NCBI GenBank assembly: GCA_023974075.1
Contig: CM043798.1
Location: forward strand, 62,001 to 126,000
Reading direction: 5' to 3'
Origin: Chaenocephalus aceratus
Taxonomy: Eukaryota > Chordata > Actinopteri > Perciformes > Channichthyidae
DNA: 64,000 nucleotides
Below the pieces are notes generated by a model that saw nothing but the letters and a program-made list of their open reading frames with translations, searched no databases and was not told the origin of the DNA. This document shows, one piece after another, positions 60,801 through 64,000 of the stretch. A program made the translations under genes and the position numbers. The first letter of the stretch is position 1; every line of letters starts with the position of its first letter.

Positions 60801-63800
60801 GGGACCTGCTGCTGCTTCTACCACACTGGGACCTGCTGCTTCTACCACACTGGGACCTGCTGCTGCTTCTACCACACCGGGACCTGCTGCTGCTTCTACC
60901 ACACTGGGACCTGCAGCTGCTTCTACCACACTGGGACCTGCTGCTTCTACCACACAGGGACCTGCTGCTGCTTCTACCACACGGGACCTGCAGCTGCTTC
61001 TACCACACGGGACCTGCAGCTGCTTCTACCACACTGGGACCTGCAGCTGCTTCTGCCACACTGGGACCTGCTGCTGCTACCACACAGGGACCTGCTGCTG
61101 CTTCTACCACACCGGGACCTGCTGCTTCTTCTACCACACTGGGACCTGCTGCTTCTACCACACGGGACCTGCTGCTGCTTCTACCACACCGGGACCTGCG
61201 CTGCTTCTACCACACTGGGACCTGCTGCTGCTTCTACCACACCGGGACTGCTGCTGCTTCTACCACACTGGGACCTGCTGCTTCTACCACACTGGGACCT
61301 GCTGCTGCTTCTACCACACTGGGACCTGCTGCTGCTTCTACCACACTGGGACCTGCTGCTGCTTCTACCACACAGGGACCTGCAGCTGCTTCTACCACAC
61401 GGGACCTGCTGCTGCTCTCCCACACTGGGACCTGCTGCTCTACCACACTGGGACCTGCTGCTGCTTCTACCACACAGGGACCTGCTGCTGCTTCTACCAC
61501 ACTGGGACCTGCAGCTGCTTCTACCACACTGGGACCTGCAGCTGCTTCTACCACACAGGGACCTGCTGCTGCTTCTACCACACTGGGACCTGCAGCTGCT
61601 TCTACCACACTGGGACCTGCTGCTTCTACCACACTGGGACCTGCTGCTGCTTCTACCACACCGGGACCTGCTGCTTCTACCACACTGGGACCTGCTGCTG
61701 CTTCTACCACACCGGGACCTGCTGCTTCTACCACACAGGGACCTGCTGCTGCTTCTACCACACTGGGACCTGCTGCTTCTACCACACCGGGACCTGCTGC
61801 TGCTTCTACCACACTGGGACCTGCAGCTGCTTCTACCACACTGGGACCTGCTGCTTCTACCACACAGGGACCTGCTGCTTCTACCACACCGGGACCTGCT
61901 GCTGCTGCTTCTACCACACCGGGACCTGCAGCTGCTTCTACCACACCGGGACCTGCTGCTGCTACCACACTGGGACCTGCTGCTGCTTCTACTACACCGG
62001 GACCTGCTGCTGCTTCTACCACACAGGGACCTGCAGCTGCTTCTACCACACTGGGACCTGCACCTGCTTCTACCACACTGGGACCTGCTGCTGCTTCTAC
62101 CACACTGGGACCTGCTGCTTCTACCACACCGGGACCTGCTGCTGCTTCTACCACACTGGGACCTGCAGCTGCTTCTACCACACTGGGACCTGCTGCTTCT
62201 ACCACACAGGGACCTGCTGCTGCTTCTACCACACCGTGACCTGCAGCTGCTTCTACCACACCAGGACCTGCAGCTGCTTCTACCACACTGGGACCTGCAG
62301 CTGCTTCTGCCACACTGGGACCTGCTGCTGCTTCTACCACAGGGACCTGCTGCTGCTTCTACCACACAGGGACCTGCTGCTGCTTCTACCACACTGGGAC
62401 CGGCAGCTGCTTCTACCACACCGGGACCTGCTGCTGCTTCTACCACACTGGGACCTGCGACTGCTTCTACCACACTGGGACCTGCTGCTTCTGCCACACA
62501 GGGACCTGCAGCTGCTTCTACCACACTGGGACCTGCAGCTGCTTCTACCACACCGGGACCTGCTGCTGCTTCTACCACACTGGGACCTGCTGCTGCTTCT
62601 ACCACACCGGGACCTGCAGCTGCTTCTACCACACTGGGACCTGCTGCTTCTACCACCACTGGGACCTGCAGCTGCTTCTACCACACCGGGACCTGCTGCT
62701 GCTCCTACCACACTGGGACCTGCAGCTGCTTCTACCACACTGGGACCTGCTGCTTCTACCACACAGGGACCTGCTGCTTCTACCACACCGGGACCTGCTT
62801 CTGCTGCTTCTACCACACCGGGACCTGCTGCTGCTTCTACCACACCGGGACCTGCTGCTGCTACCACACTGGGACCTGCTGCTGCTTCTACCACACCGGG
62901 ACCTGCTGCTGCTTCTACCACACAGGGACCTGCAGCTGCTTCTACCACACTGGGACCTGCACCTGCTTCTACCACACTGGGACCTGCTGCTGCTTCTACC
63001 AGACTGGGACCTGCTGCTTCTACCACACCGGGACCTGCTGCTGCTTCAACCACACTGGGACCCTGCTGCTTCTACCACACCGGGACCTGCTGCTTCTACC
63101 ACACTGGGACCTGCAGCTGCTTCTACCACACTGGGACCTGATGCTTCTACCACACCGGGACCTGCAGCTGCTTCTACCTCACTGGGACCTGCTGCTTCTA
63201 CCACACAGGGACCTGCTGCCTCTACCACACTGGGACCTGCTGCTGCTTCTACCACACAGGGACCTGCTACTTCTACCACACTGGGACCTGCTGCTGCTTC
63301 TACCACACAGGGACCTGCAGCTGCTTCTACCACACTGGGACGTGCTGCTGCTTCTACCACACCGGGACCTGCTGCTGCTTCTACCACACTGGGACCTGCT
63401 GCTTCTACCACACTGGGACCTGCTGCTGCTTCTACCACACCGGGACCTGCTGCTTCTACCACACAGGGACCTGCTGCTGCTTCTACCACCGGGACCTGCT
63501 GCTGCTTCTACCACACTGGGACCTGCTGCTTCTACCACACAGGGACCTGCTGCTGCTTCTACCACACCGGGACCTGCTGCTGCTTCTACCACACTGGGAC
63601 CTGCTGCTTCTACCACACAGGGACCTGCTGCTGCTTCTACCACACCGGGACCTGCAGCTGCTTCTACCACACTGGGACCTGCTGCTGCTTCTACCACACC
63701 GGGACCTGCTGCTTCTTCTACCACACTGGGACCTGCTGCTTCTACCACACTGGGACCTGCTGCTGCTTCTACCACACTGGGACCTGCTGCTTCTACCACA

Positions 63801-64000
63801 CTGGGACCTGCTGCTTTCTACCACACAGGGACCTGCAGCTGCTCCTACCACACAGGGACCTGCTGCTGCTCCTCCCACACTGGGACCTGCTGCTCCTACC
63901 ACACTGGGACCTGCTGCTGCTTCTACCACACAGGGACCTGCTGCTGCTTCTACCACACTGGGACCTGCAGCTGCTTCTACCACACTGGGACCTGCAGCTG
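54885..64000. repeat. Giant 24/27-bp minisatellite with higher-order structure
   Basis: The core unit is GGGACCTGCTGCTGC plus TTCTACCACACT (27 bp), with 24-bp versions lacking one GCT and variants CTGCAGCT, CACAGGG and CACCGGG. It fills the last 9.1 kb and runs off the window; length suggests roughly 340 units (estimated, not counted). Because the unit is a multiple of three and lacks stops in five of six phases, long frames appear on both strands, up to 2463 codons. Single-base indels move these frames among three unrelated repeat peptides, so they are not conserved as coding. Confidence 0.97.

Noticed and set aside
54848..62239. A 2463-codon open frame that looks like a giant mucin-like protein
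   Set aside because: It lies wholly in the minisatellite, switches among three unrelated repeat peptides at single-base indels, and has rival long frames on both strands. There is no signal peptide or anchoring domain.

Overview
The window is vertebrate genomic DNA, almost certainly from a teleost fish. Genes are split into short exons with consensus GT/AG sites, intergenic DNA is AT-rich, and most of the space is filled with the fish-type repeat mix: hAT, TTAA-target and long-inverted-repeat DNA transposons, L1/L2-type LINEs, a DIRS-like element, tRNA-derived SINEs and large minisatellites. The species cannot be told from the sequence. No operons, CRISPR arrays or prokaryotic features are present.

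Two host genes are supported. (1) The last three coding exons of an angiomotin-family gene, best matched to amot, lie on the + strand (2608-2846, 2943-3197, 4943-5076). They end in the C-terminal PDZ-binding motif EILI, followed by a probable 3'UTR to about 6990. Earlier exons lie upstream of the window. (2) A complete four-exon OVO-like C2H2 zinc-finger gene, best matched to ovol3, lies on the - strand (37402 down to 25416). It has an N-terminal SNAG motif (MPRSFLVKK), four zinc fingers, splice phases that agree at all three joins, and about 254 residues. Its 8.8-kb third intron is full of transposons. The two genes are convergent, with about 18-20 kb of repeat-rich DNA between them.

Layout. 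1-2.6 kb: amot intron with two hAT transposase relics. 2.6-7 kb: amot 3' end. 7-15 kb: SINEs and two hAT elements whose 8-bp target duplications are visible. 15.4-18.1 kb: copy A of a ~2.7-kb element with terminal inverted repeats of several hundred bp. 20.1-25.2 kb: a nested cluster with related long inverted arms, containing a TTAA-type element, which itself contains another inverted-repeat element and a perfect 44-bp hairpin. 25.4-37.4 kb: ovol3. Its intron 3 holds an L1 relic, a hAT relic split by a TTAA-flanked element carrying two convergent first exons (THAP domain and a P2X7-like acidic protein), another hAT and a long palindrome. 38.8-41.6 kb: copy B of the long-inverted-repeat element, inverted relative to copy A, with a perfect 8-bp duplication. 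41.8-43.6 kb: minisatellite of 19-bp and 11-bp units. 44-47 kb: L1, hAT, L2 and SINE fragments. 47.9-50.6 kb: degenerate DIRS-like retrotransposon split by a small hAT. 50.6-51.9 kb: L2-type LINE. 52.8-53.7 kb: hAT. 53.9-54.9 kb: L1 relic. 54.9-64.0 kb: a very large 24/27-bp minisatellite that runs off the window end and has higher-order periodicity near 1.2-1.4 kb.

The host genes are unrelated in function: a junctional scaffold and Hippo/YAP regulator, and an epithelial/germline transcription factor. Nearly everything else is a stratified record of transposition. The most informative structures are the two-gene TTAA element, the inverted pair of long-TIR elements 20.7 kb apart, the perfect hairpin and the two minisatellites. 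Family names come from recognising motifs by eye and from memory; no database search was run.
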